This document shows, in pieces, positions 1 to 6,392 of a stretch of DNA of 9,753 bases. Source of the DNA: CAILHX01 sp036561085 (GTDB lineage Bacteria > Pseudomonadota > Gammaproteobacteria > Burkholderiales > Methylophilaceae). The position numbers and the translations under genes are program-made. Each line of letters starts with the position of its first letter. Position 1 is the stretch's first letter. The stretch covers positions 1-9,753 of the forward strand of contig DATBPY010000198.1 in the NCBI GenBank assembly GCA_036561085.1, written 5' to 3'. Below the pieces are notes generated by a model that did not search any database, was not told the origin of the DNA, and saw only the letters and a list, made by a program, of their open reading frames with translations.

Positions 1-1068
1 ACCCGAGGTAGAGAAAACCAGAGAAGTCAACGGAGTCGGGTTGGTACCGCCACCGGACAAGTCGGTGAACTGTTGTGATGCGCCAGCAGGATTGGCCACC
101 GTGGCATATACATTCCACTGTCCGGCAGCTACTGCAGCACCGGCGGCTTGCGCAACACCACCATTGGTCGCACCGAAATCAGCAGCAGGCAAGCCAGCCA
201 CGACTGCTTGGGCTGCAGCAACTTGCGCTGCGGTCAAACCTGGCACGGCGGCAATTGCAACAGATGCAGCAGCGGCATTAGCGGCTGAGATCGCTGCATT
301 GGCCGTCTGTGCTGCTTGTATATTCGTACCGCCTGCACCTGCGATCGCATCAGCGACTGCCTTACCCGTGGTCGCCTGAGCCACGGTATCGCCTGCGTTC
401 ACATCAGCTTGATAGAACGCATTGCCGGCAGAAGCCTTGGCAAAGTACATGGTGTAAGTGTGAGCATTACCCAGACTGTCGTAAACCGAAATAGCTGTTG
501 AGTTGTTGTAAGACTGCGCATTGCCGAAAGAGAATACCGGCACGGTAGGTGCAGCCAATCCGGAATTCAGATTGAGTTGCGCGATCACGCCGGTACCGGC
601 TGCGCTACCGCCAGTCACTTGCGGAGCAATGCTGCCGCTGGTTGGCAACTGGATGTTTGACAGCACGTTGGCGATCACGCCGTTAGTAGCTTGATAGCCT
701 TGCAATTTAAGGCCGGTGGCATTCACGATGAAGCCGTTCTTATCCAACTGGAACTGACCGTTACGGGTGTAGCTGATAGCACCGTTATTACTCATGCGGA
801 AAAAGCCGCCGCCATTAATCGCCACGTCCAGCGGATTGGTGTCAGTGGTGATACCGCCTTGCGTGAACTGTTGCGAAACAGTACTTACCTGGGAACCTAA
901 ACCCACCTGAGGCGCGCCTGCACCGTTCAGAGAGTTTGCATAGATGTCTGCAAATTCAGCACGCGAATCCTTGAAACCGACGGTGCTGGCATTGGCTACG
1001 TTGTTGCCGATAACGCTAAGACTGGTGTCTGCAGAAGTTAAGCCGCTTAATCCTTGTTGAAAGCCCAT
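1..1068 (-). CDS. flgE: Flagellar hook protein FlgE, 3' end cut off by the window
   Basis: FlgE polymerises into the extracellular hook, the flexible joint between rod and filament. The first 356 codons are present and the C-terminus lies beyond base 1. The protein begins MGFQQGLSGL and continues with the rod/hook signature GNNVANASTVGFK, the hallmark N-terminal helix of axial flagellar proteins. It then shows the LDVAINGGGFF and YTRNGQFQLDKNGF blocks typical of FlgE and FlgG. The D1/D2 segment YDSLGNAHTYTMYFAKA (around residues 198-214) is normal for hook proteins. Residues 218-317 are an alanine-rich insertion (separate entry), after which WNVYATVANPAG resumes the family pattern. The start is supported by AAGGAG six bases upstream (1075-1080). 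The gene follows flgD after 28 bases, so it is the fourth gene of the flgB operon. The identification is secure. The full length cannot be judged, but it will exceed the roughly 400 residues of the enteric protein. Confidence 0.96.
   Translation of the reverse strand, partial: MGFQQGLSGLTSADTSLSVIGNNVANASTVGFKDSRAEFADIYANSLNGAGAPQVGLGSQVSTVSQQFTQGGITTDTNPLDVAINGGGFFRMSNNGAISYTRNGQFQLDKNGFIVNATGLKLQGYQATNGVIANVLSNIQLPTSGSIAPQVTGGSAAGTGVIAQLNLNSGLAAPTVPVFSFGNAQSYNNSTAISVYDSLGNAHTYTMYFAKASAGNAFYQADVNAGDTVAQATTGKAVADAIAGAGGTNIQAAQTANAAISAANAAAASVAIAAVPGLTAAQVAAAQAVVAGLPAADFGATNGGVAQAAGAAVAAGQWNVYATVANPAGASQQFTDLSGGGTNPTPLTSLVFSTSG
118..417 (-). other. Alanine-rich insertion of about 100 residues inside FlgE
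   Basis: Residues 218-317 of FlgE contain 40 alanines in 100 residues, with only one lysine and no arginine. Most of the rest is Gly, Val, Thr, Gln, Asn and Ile. It lies between the conserved TMYFAKASAGN segment and QWNVYATV, which are nearly adjacent in ordinary FlgE proteins. The composition suggests mostly helix with Gly/Pro breaks (for example around VPGLTAAQ). It is in frame with intact coding on both sides, so it is a real protein segment and not a frameshift. It would sit in the surface-exposed middle domain of the hook. The function is unknown. Confidence 0.75.
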
Positions 1069-1096
1069 TACTATCTCCTTAAATTTTTCAGAATAA

Positions 1097-1768
1097 TCAC
1101 AAAACTTCTAACACAGAGGACACAGGCACGTTACCCAGCCCAGATATATTCAGGGTCGGCGTCGCGCCATTCAGCAACACGCTATTCACGTTACCTGCAG
1201 TGAGTGAGGTCCCGGCGACCGTATTGCCGCCTGCACTTGCACTGACCACAAACTTGTATGTACCTGCGGCTGCAACGCCACCGGCATCCGTCGTACCGTC
1301 CCAGGCAAACAGACCAACGCCTGCATCCTGGCTGCCCATGGTGATCGTTTTCACGGCTGTGCCGGTAGTGGCATCTTCTACAGTGACAGTCACGTTGTCT
1401 GCTGCTGTAGGCAAACTGAAGCCGCCAACACCACTGAATCCACTCTTTGCGTTAGTGTCTGCTGCCAGACCGATAATCGAACCTGGAGCAACAGCGGTAT
1501 GTCCGATCAAACCTGCGGTCTGATAAGCCTGCGATGCGCTCATGTTGGTCAGCGTGTCATTTAATTGCTGAATACCCGTCACAGTACTGAGCTGCGCCAT
1601 TTGCGAAGTGATCGCTGCGTTATCCATAGGGTTCAATGGATCCTGGTTTTGCAACTGGGTTACCAGAAGCGTCAGGAAACGATTGGTTTGATCTGCAACC
1701 GATGGCAAGCCACCGCTGCCGCTGGATGCTCCTGCTGCACCGGAGTTATTGGAGACTGGTGTTGTCAT
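1097..1768 (-). CDS. flgD: Flagellar hook-capping (hook scaffold) protein FlgD
   Basis: FlgD forms the temporary cap on the rod tip under which FlgE subunits assemble. It is exported by the flagellar type III system and replaced when the hook is complete. The 223-residue protein is of usual family length. Its N-terminal third holds the hallmark block FLTLLVTQLQNQDPLNPMDN (residues 31-50) followed by SQMAQLSTVTGIQQLN. The C-terminal half (about 95-220) resembles the FlgD Ig-like/tudor region, with DATTGTAVKTI and FAWDGTTDAGG matching the family's WDG turn. A Ser/Gly-rich leader precedes the export region. The ATG at 1768 has a purine-rich GGAAAGG about 12 bases upstream, a weak fit. The 91 bases between flgC and flgD hold no promoter match I trust, so the gene is probably transcribed from upstream of flgB. 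Confidence 0.96.
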   Translation of the reverse strand: MTTPVSNNSGAAGASSGSGGLPSVADQTNRFLTLLVTQLQNQDPLNPMDNAAITSQMAQLSTVTGIQQLNDTLTNMSASQAYQTAGLIGHTAVAPGSIIGLAADTNAKSGFSGVGGFSLPTAADNVTVTVEDATTGTAVKTITMGSQDAGVGLFAWDGTTDAGGVAAAGTYKFVVSASAGGNTVAGTSLTAGNVNSVLLNGATPTLNISGLGNVPVSSVLEVL

Positions 1769-1859
1769 GATTGCTTTTTACCTTTCCTGATACTTGGTTA
1801 TAAAGTGTTCGTTGATAAAATTACTATTAAGACTGTATTCTTAACTTAAGACGCCAGAC

Positions 1860-2273
1860 TTAGGACCCCAGCGCAATCGTGCGTTGGATCAGTGCTTTGG
1901 TTGTATTCATCACTTCCACATTGGCTTGATACGAACGCGATGCAGAAATCATATTGGTCATTTCTTCCACCACATTCACATTCGGCATAGTGACGTAGCC
2001 TTTTGGATCGGCATAAGGACTGGCCGGGTCGTATACCAATTTCATGGGTGCCGGATCATCGATCACTTTTTGCACCACTACGCCCGATACACCTTTGGGT
2101 GTTTCCGCGGAAATAGGCTTGGCTTCGAACACGACCTGCTTGGCCACATAAGCCTTGCCGTTAGAACTGGTTACGCTGTCTGCGTTGGCCATATTACTGG
2201 CCACCACGTTTAGGCGCATGGACTGCGCCGTCATTGCGGAACCTGCGATTTCAAATATGCTGGATAAAGACAT
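1860..2273 (-). CDS. flgC: Flagellar basal-body rod protein FlgC
   Basis: FlgC is a proximal rod subunit of the flagellar basal body, spanning the periplasm and exported by the flagellar type III apparatus. The 137 residues match the usual size. The N-terminal helix MSLSSIFEIAGSAMTAQSMR leads into the rod signature VVASNMANADSVT (near residues 23-35). The middle contains the FlgC-typical YDPASPYADPKGYVTMPNVN (residues 81-100). The C-terminal helix with MISASRSYQANVEVMNTTKAL is the conserved D0 segment. The start codon overlaps the flgB stop as TAATG, with GAGGAG six bases ahead, which points to translational coupling. There is no realistic alternative identity. Confidence 0.97.
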   Translation of the reverse strand: MSLSSIFEIAGSAMTAQSMRLNVVASNMANADSVTSSNGKAYVAKQVVFEAKPISAETPKGVSGVVVQKVIDDPAPMKLVYDPASPYADPKGYVTMPNVNVVEEMTNMISASRSYQANVEVMNTTKALIQRTIALGS

Positions 2274-2677
2274 TAATTGCTCCTCAGGGCGTAACCGTCG
2301 CCTTGGATAGTGCCGTTGATGAATGTCAAGGTAGACATATAGTTGAGAGAGTTCTCAGCGAATTGCCCTTGCTCAATGTTGTTATCTACAGTGTTGCCGT
2401 CGATACTAGGCTGAACCACGGTGCGGTAGAGCGGCTTGACACCATTGATACCGCTGGTATCTGCACCGCTCAGGTGACGCTCGTTAGTCTTGTTCAGTTC
2501 CAGGCCGCTGGTGATGCCTGCCAGGGCTTTTTTCATGGAATCGGCAAAATCGATATCCACCGCGTTATAGTGCGGCGTATCGGCGTTAGCGATATTGGAA
2601 GAAATAAGCTGTTGCCTGTAGGTACGCAGGGCAAGCGCTTTTTCCTGAAATGCAAAGGCTTTATCAATGCTGTTCAT
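2273..2677 (-). CDS. flgB: Flagellar basal-body rod protein FlgB
   Basis: FlgB is a proximal rod subunit, the first gene of the rod/hook operon here. With the chosen start it has 134 residues, the normal family length. It begins MNSIDKAFAFQEKALALRTY, like the start of known FlgB proteins, followed by the signature SSNIANADTPHYNAVDIDFA (about residues 23-42). The C-terminus carries EQGQFAENSLNYMSTLTFIN, the other conserved helix. An in-frame ATG exists at 2722, but it adds residues absent from the family and falls inside a sigma-54 promoter match whose predicted transcript starts near 2707, so 2677 is preferred. The Shine-Dalgarno sequence for 2677 is weak (GGGA, about 9 bases upstream). Confidence 0.95.
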   Translation of the reverse strand: MNSIDKAFAFQEKALALRTYRQQLISSNIANADTPHYNAVDIDFADSMKKALAGITSGLELNKTNERHLSGADTSGINGVKPLYRTVVQPSIDGNTVDNNIEQGQFAENSLNYMSTLTFINGTIQGDGYALRSN

Positions 2678-2717
2678 GCTGCCGAATCCCAATAAAAATA
2701 GATGACAGGGCGTATTA

Positions 2718-2734
2718 AGCATTATCTATGCCAG
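2718..2734 (-). promoter_or_regulatory. Probable sigma-54 (RpoN) -24/-12 promoter of the flgB operon
   Basis: The minus strand reads CTGGCATAGATAATGCT. It has GG and GC dinucleotides exactly 10 bases apart and TGGCA plus TGC flanks, close to the RpoN consensus TGGCACG-N4-TTGCA. Transcription would begin about 12 bases past the GC, near 2707, leaving a leader of about 30 bases before the flgB ATG at 2677. RpoN control of rod/hook operons is known in many polarly flagellated bacteria. I see no defined activator site. Confidence 0.6.
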
Positions 2735-2798
2735 TCATTACGAATGGCTTAAATAAAGGGATTAAGAGGTGTTGCGTGGAAAAACGAAGGCACAAAAT

Positions 2799-2823
2799 GG
2801 CAAGAGCTTGCCGCTTGTGGCAA
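2799..2823 (-). terminator. Two competing short hairpins downstream of the GGDEF gene
   Basis: Three arms follow each other. On the minus strand they read TTGCC, GGCAAG, CTTGCC. The middle arm can pair with the first (loop of six) or with the last (tight loop). The second pairing is followed by ATTTT, as in a weak intrinsic terminator. The site lies between the cyclase stop and the flgB promoter, so it may limit read-through into flgB. The U-tract is short, hence the modest confidence. Confidence 0.35.
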
Positions 2824-2869
2824 AGAAGTCAGGCTACAAACGGATTATCGGCGCAGCGCCTAACTTCTT
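2823..2869 (-). terminator. Imperfect inverted repeat just after the GGDEF stop codon
   Basis: AAGAAGT-C-AGGC at 2823-2834 pairs with GCCT-A-ACTTCTT at 2858-2869, making a 12-position stem with one mismatch around a 23-base loop. The loop itself holds GGCGC-A-GCGCC-like symmetry at about 2850-2860. The structure begins 12 bases past the cyclase stop on the minus strand. It probably acts as a transcript end or 3' stabiliser. There is no proper U-run after the stem. Confidence 0.4.
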
Positions 2870-2881
2870 AAGGGCAGCATA

Positions 2882-4645
2882 CTATTCAAGTCGTCCGGTC
2901 GCGCCGAATACGCGATTACGTCCGGCATTTTTGGCGCGATACATGGCTTCATCCGCACGCTTGACGATCGCGTCCTGCAACTCCATGGGCTGGCGCTGGG
3001 CTACACCGGCGCTAAAAGTGATCAAAGCCTTCTGATTGTCATGCATGAAAATCTTCTTGGTAAGATCGCGCTGTACCCGCGTCATCACCTCTATGCCTTC
3101 GTCCATGCTGGTTTCCGGCAGGATGATGACGAACTCTTCGCCGCCGTAACGCGCCAGCACATCGGAGGGACGCAACGCTTCGCGCGTCACCTGCGCCAGA
3201 TGCTTTAGCGCGGCGTCGCCGCCATCGTGCCCCATGGTGTCGTTGAGCTTTTTGAAATGATCGACATCGAGTATCGCCACGCTGATGGGCTTTGCCGCAC
3301 GCTCGGCGCGGTTGAATTCGCGCTCGAAGGCTTCATCCATGCCGCGCCGGTTCAAGGTGCCGGTCAAATAATCTTCATGGGCAAGATCGCTGAGCTGACC
3401 GATTTCCAGCGTCAATTCCCTGACCTTGGTATGCGCTTCATCGGCTTTGGCCTGCATGTCTTTCATATCGTCATGCGCGCGTAGCGAATCCATTTGCATG
3501 GAATGCGTATCGCGCATCAAACCATCCAGCACTGCGCTCAACTCCACTACATCCTGCGTGTTGCTGATTTGTTGCTGATAACCGTCTATTTTTTCATGAT
3601 AGCGGCTGGTGTATTCCGTCATTTGGGTAAGGCGAGCGACAAAATCTTCCGCCATTTTCTTCATGGCTTCCCTCGCTTCGATCACACTGTGTTTGAGCTT
3701 GCCCTGCTTGAACAACAGCTCCTTCAAAGCGCTCTCCGCCTCATATAAGGTGCCGATCTCCAGAGGCTGGCTCATGATGTCGGTAATGATCTGGGTCTGG
3801 CCCTGCATCCACTCATCGTCTATGACCAACTCAGAGACATTGTGCATGAGTAGGCGCATCAGTTGCACCAAAGCTTCATGCAAGCGTACTTGAGCATCGC
3901 GATTGATCTCCATGCGCATCCAGAAAGATTTCAGCGAGGTTCCCAGATTATAAAGTTGCTTATCGGTGCGTGCCGATTTGGCTTGATCCAGTACTTCCTG
4001 GGCATGCCGTGCCAGCTCCGGCAAGTGGCTTAGACTGGCAAGTACACCGAATTCCAGCGTTTGTACCAACATCTCTCGCCACCAGATCGCAGTCGCAGCC
4101 GGCGAGCCTGGAGCTTCTTCGTCAGGAGGTGGCGAAGATGCCTTTAATTCTTCCAACAATTCAGGAGGCAGGCTTTCGCCTTCACCTCGCCATAAAGCTG
4201 TAAGCCCTTGTAACTTGGCAGCGAGAGCCGTGGCATCGCCGCCGAAATTAGTTAGCACGCGATCTATCGCGTCTTTTTTCTTGCTGCGAGTATAGCCGGG
4301 CCGGTTAGCTTCCAGTTCCGTCAGTACCTCGCGCAATACTTCACCCCAGCTACCGCTGACACTGCCGGCAGGCATCAATTGGCGAACCAGTTGCTCCAGC
4401 GCGGCCATGTCGCCCTTGGCAGCGGCAGCTTCCATCTGCGTTGCCAGTCCCAACCACTTGGAGTTCGCAATGCCTGCATCACGCAATGCACGGGTGAGCA
4501 TCTGCAATGGAGATTCGGTTTTGACACCGATGATCTCGTCGTAAGCGCGCCGAAAATTGTCCGGCGTAGGGGGTAATTGCCGCTTACCCAGCTCACCCAG
4601 TGCCAAACGGGCAATATCGGTTGGAGTTTGTTGTTGTGCCATCAT
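2882..4645 (-). CDS. Diguanylate cyclase with GGEEF active site and long cytoplasmic N-terminal region
   Basis: This protein should condense two GTP into cyclic di-GMP, the messenger that shifts cells between swimming and surface life. The GGDEF domain spans about residues 425-585 of 587. It shows DYLTGTLNRRG, the metal-binding DVDHFKKLND segment (460-469) and the active-site GGEEF (501-505). An RxxD inhibitory site, RPSD (492-495), lies five residues ahead of it, so the enzyme looks active and product-inhibited. No signal peptide or membrane segment is visible. The first ~310 residues resemble no sensory domain I can name, and about 310-420 is rich in charged, heptad-like helix (likely coiled-coil dimeriser). 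The start has two adjacent ATGs (4645, 4642) and a weak ribosome site. The gene sits between flgB and divergent flgA, and a sigma-28-like promoter upstream suggests late flagellar control. The catalytic assignment is strong, but the signal sensed is unknown. Confidence 0.93.
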   Translation of the reverse strand: MMAQQQTPTDIARLALGELGKRQLPPTPDNFRRAYDEIIGVKTESPLQMLTRALRDAGIANSKWLGLATQMEAAAAKGDMAALEQLVRQLMPAGSVSGSWGEVLREVLTELEANRPGYTRSKKKDAIDRVLTNFGGDATALAAKLQGLTALWRGEGESLPPELLEELKASSPPPDEEAPGSPAATAIWWREMLVQTLEFGVLASLSHLPELARHAQEVLDQAKSARTDKQLYNLGTSLKSFWMRMEINRDAQVRLHEALVQLMRLLMHNVSELVIDDEWMQGQTQIITDIMSQPLEIGTLYEAESALKELLFKQGKLKHSVIEAREAMKKMAEDFVARLTQMTEYTSRYHEKIDGYQQQISNTQDVVELSAVLDGLMRDTHSMQMDSLRAHDDMKDMQAKADEAHTKVRELTLEIGQLSDLAHEDYLTGTLNRRGMDEAFEREFNRAERAAKPISVAILDVDHFKKLNDTMGHDGGDAALKHLAQVTREALRPSDVLARYGGEEFVIILPETSMDEGIEVMTRVQRDLTKKIFMHDNQKALITFSAGVAQRQPMELQDAIVKRADEAMYRAKNAGRNRVFGATGRLE

Positions 4646-4720
4646 CTATACTCTACGGAAAGTAAGCCTAATTGCTGAGGTATACGTTATATTTACAGCA
4701 CTTGATAATTACGACTATTG

Positions 4721-4747
4721 ATTACGGCAATATTATTCACTGCTTTA
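4721..4747 (-). promoter_or_regulatory. Possible sigma-28 (FliA) promoter of the diguanylate cyclase gene
   Basis: The minus strand carries TAAAG, with GCCGTAAT starting exactly 15 bases after TAAA. The FliA consensus is TAAA-N15-GCCGATAA: the -35 part and GCCG match fully, and the last four bases match only in part. Transcription would start about 70 bases before the cyclase ATG. The region is AT-rich, so chance cannot be excluded. It lies in the 124-base divergent gap shared with flgA, for which I found no convincing promoter. Confidence 0.45.
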
Positions 4748-4769
4748 TGTTCACACACCTGTATCCTAC

Positions 4770-5459
4770 ATGCTAATGCGTAATCTTCTCTTAGTTTTAA
4801 TTTTTCTACCTCTGTTGGCAACAGCAGACGGAATTGAATGGCAATCGCTGGACGCTGTCCAATCCGCGGCAGAGGTTTTTGTACGGAACAGAACCGCCAA
4901 TATTGATGGCGATGTGAGCGTGAGTTCTGTTGCTCCAGACAAGCGTGTAAAAGTACCTGCTTGCGACCGCCTGGAGACCTCTCTACCTAGCGGAAATCGC
5001 TTATGGGGCCGGACTAGCGTTAAAGTCAGTTGCTCCAGCCCAAGATGGGCATTATATGTACCTGTCACGGTCAGAGTCACAGGCAAGGCTCTGGTCGCCA
5101 CTCGCTCCATAGGCAGCGGCCAAGTGATCGCCGGCCAGGATGTGGAAGTCCAAGTGCTGGATCTGACACCTTACCCCATAGGCGTCTTTACCCGGCCAGA
5201 ACAGGCCATAGGCAAAACCACCGCCACGAACATCGCGGCCGGCAATCCATTTCGTGCCGAAGTATTAAGAGCGCAACTGGCGGTAAAACAGGGGCAGCAA
5301 GTCGTTGTAGTCGCTAAAGGCGGCAACTTCAAAGTCTCCTCCGAAGGAGTCGCCATGAACAATGCCGCAGTAGGTCAGATAGTGGGGGTTAAAACCACCT
5401 CCGGGCAAATGGTAAAGGGCATTGCAACGGATACGGGGATGGTGGAAATCAATTTCTAG
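4770..5459 (+). CDS. flgA: Flagellar basal-body P-ring assembly chaperone FlgA
   Basis: FlgA is a periplasmic chaperone needed to assemble the P ring (FlgI) around the rod. The 229-residue protein starts with a Sec signal peptide (MLMRNLLLVLIFLPLLATADG, cleavage probably near residues 18-20). Residues ~60-105 hold the family's cysteine-bearing region with VPACDRLE and VKVSCSSPRWALYVPV; the two cysteines probably form a disulfide. The SAF domain follows, with RSIGSGQVIAGQDVEVQ and a C-terminal part ending in KTTSGQMVKGIATDTGMVEINF-like family sequence. ATGs at 4770 and 4776 are both possible, and neither has a clear ribosome site. It is transcribed away from the other flagellar genes and separated from flgB by the cyclase gene. 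flgM and flgN do not follow it. Confidence 0.95.
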   Translation: MLMRNLLLVLIFLPLLATADGIEWQSLDAVQSAAEVFVRNRTANIDGDVSVSSVAPDKRVKVPACDRLETSLPSGNRLWGRTSVKVSCSSPRWALYVPVTVRVTGKALVATRSIGSGQVIAGQDVEVQVLDLTPYPIGVFTRPEQAIGKTTATNIAAGNPFRAEVLRAQLAVKQGQQVVVVAKGGNFKVSSEGVAMNNAAVGQIVGVKTTSGQMVKGIATDTGMVEINF

Positions 5460-5471
5460 TTATTCTTTAGG

Positions 5472-5505
5472 CCTGAGCCGGGCATTAAAGCCGACTCAGG
5501 GTTTT
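5472..5505 (+). terminator. Intrinsic terminator after flgA
   Basis: CCTGAG at 5472-5477 pairs with CTCAGG at 5495-5500, and an inner CGG/CCG pairing extends the stem past one mismatch. A short T-run (GTTTTC) follows. The hairpin fills the gap between the converging flgA and lactonase-like genes. There is no T-run on the opposite side, so it suits the plus direction. Confidence 0.65.
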
Positions 5506-5515
5506 CAGTTGATGC

Positions 5516-6361
5516 CTAATGACCGACCGGCAACCAATTCAACGTACCGGCCTTCATATCCGGCACCAGAATGAATTTACCATCGCTCGATATATTAATG
5601 TCTGCTGCTGATTGATACCCGTCTTTGACTAATTTCACGATGCCGCCAGGCTTCACCGTGAACACACGCCCATTCTTCCAGTCGCTGACCCAGATAACAT
5701 GCTTGTGATCGCGTGTCACGCCGTCGCCACCGCCAAAGCCTTCGGCAACCGTTTCCATCTTGCCAGTCGCCAGCTTGATGCGATACAGGATCCCTGACAC
5801 GAAATCCACCATCAGAATATGCTCCTTGCCGTCGGCCAATAGGCCATTGGGTGCCAACACACGGGGATCGTCGCCATTCACCACAGTAGTGACCTTGCCA
5901 CCAGCATTCACTTTATAAACCGCCCCGCCTTTACCTTGCAAGTCGCCACTATCAGATACATAGAGTACGCCATCATCGCCGAATACGAGGTCGTTCAGGA
6001 ATTGCGGCTTGACCGGAAAAGCATCCGCTGCGGCAAATACACTCCATTTACCATCTTTTGCGATCTTCAGTATCCGCGTCTTGTCTGCCACATACAGCGT
6101 ACCTTTGGCATAGGCGAGCCCTTTGGGGTCATCCATACCGGTAGCGAACGGCTTGACCTTGTCGCCCTCAATAATGGCGATACCGCCGTCTCCATCCTTA
6201 CCGAACTCACCGATCTCCGAAACATACATACGTCCGTCGACCACAAGTACGGATTCCGGCATGTGCAGGCCAGTCACCACCTTGTCCGCAGCATTTGCAT
6301 TTGACAGGCTTGCTATAGCCATCATGGCTATGATGGAAAGTTTTGTTGAAATGTTGCGCAT
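5516..6361 (-). CDS. Secreted SMP-30/gluconolactonase-like beta-propeller
   Basis: SMP-30 family proteins are six-bladed propellers that hydrolyse sugar lactones with a divalent metal. This 281-residue protein has a signal peptide (MRNISTKLSIIAMMAIASLSNANA, cut near residue 24), so it should act in the periplasm. Blade-like repeats such as GTLYVADKTRILKI, GVLYVSDSG and VIWVSDWKNGRVF run through it. All family ligand positions appear to be present: Glu36 (MPES), Asn123-Asp124 (LND), Asn172 (PNGL) and Asp213 (GGDGV), with spacings near those of human SMP-30 (E18, N103/D104, N154, D204). The start at 6361 is chosen because AAGGAG lies 10 bases upstream and a signal peptide follows at once. It is the last gene of the secreted set, 31 bases after the unknown protein. 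The fold is confident and lactonase activity is an inference. Confidence 0.82.
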   Translation of the reverse strand: MRNISTKLSIIAMMAIASLSNANAADKVVTGLHMPESVLVVDGRMYVSEIGEFGKDGDGGIAIIEGDKVKPFATGMDDPKGLAYAKGTLYVADKTRILKIAKDGKWSVFAAADAFPVKPQFLNDLVFGDDGVLYVSDSGDLQGKGGAVYKVNAGGKVTTVVNGDDPRVLAPNGLLADGKEHILMVDFVSGILYRIKLATGKMETVAEGFGGGDGVTRDHKHVIWVSDWKNGRVFTVKPGGIVKLVKDGYQSAADINISSDGKFILVPDMKAGTLNWLPVGH

Positions 6362-6371
6362 CGAATTAATA

Positions 6372-6377
6372 CTCCTT
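6372..6377 (-). promoter_or_regulatory. Ribosome binding site fixing the start of the SMP-30-like gene
   Basis: AAGGAG ends 10 bases before the ATG at 6361. It rules against the much longer open frame that extends upstream to 6544 over the neighbouring gene. Confidence 0.7.
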
Positions 6378-6392
6378 AACGTTAAAATTGTA

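Noticed and set aside
41..379. Long alanine/proline-rich open frame on the plus strand
   Set aside because: It is the complement of the GC-biased alanine codons in flgE. It has no ribosome site and lies wholly inside a secure gene.
1769..1859. Inverted repeat TTAAGA-ATACAG-TCTTAA between flgC and flgD as a terminator or operator
   Set aside because: It is a six-base AT-only stem with no T-run and no known operator match, and is probably chance in an AT-rich gap.
2678..2722. Longer FlgB starting at the ATG at 2722
   Set aside because: The added residues are not typical of FlgB, no ribosome site precedes it, and it falls inside the sigma-54 promoter match.
4680..4705. Possible FlhDC-like box in the flgA/cyclase divergent gap (AAATATAACG on the minus strand)
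   Set aside because: The match is partial and the region is AT-rich, so there is not enough to call a site.
4691..4736. Candidate sigma-70 promoters for flgA (TTTACA, TTGATA, TATTAT)
   Set aside because: No pair has acceptable spacing and sequence: TTGATA to TATTAT is 22 bases apart, and other pairs lack a good -10.
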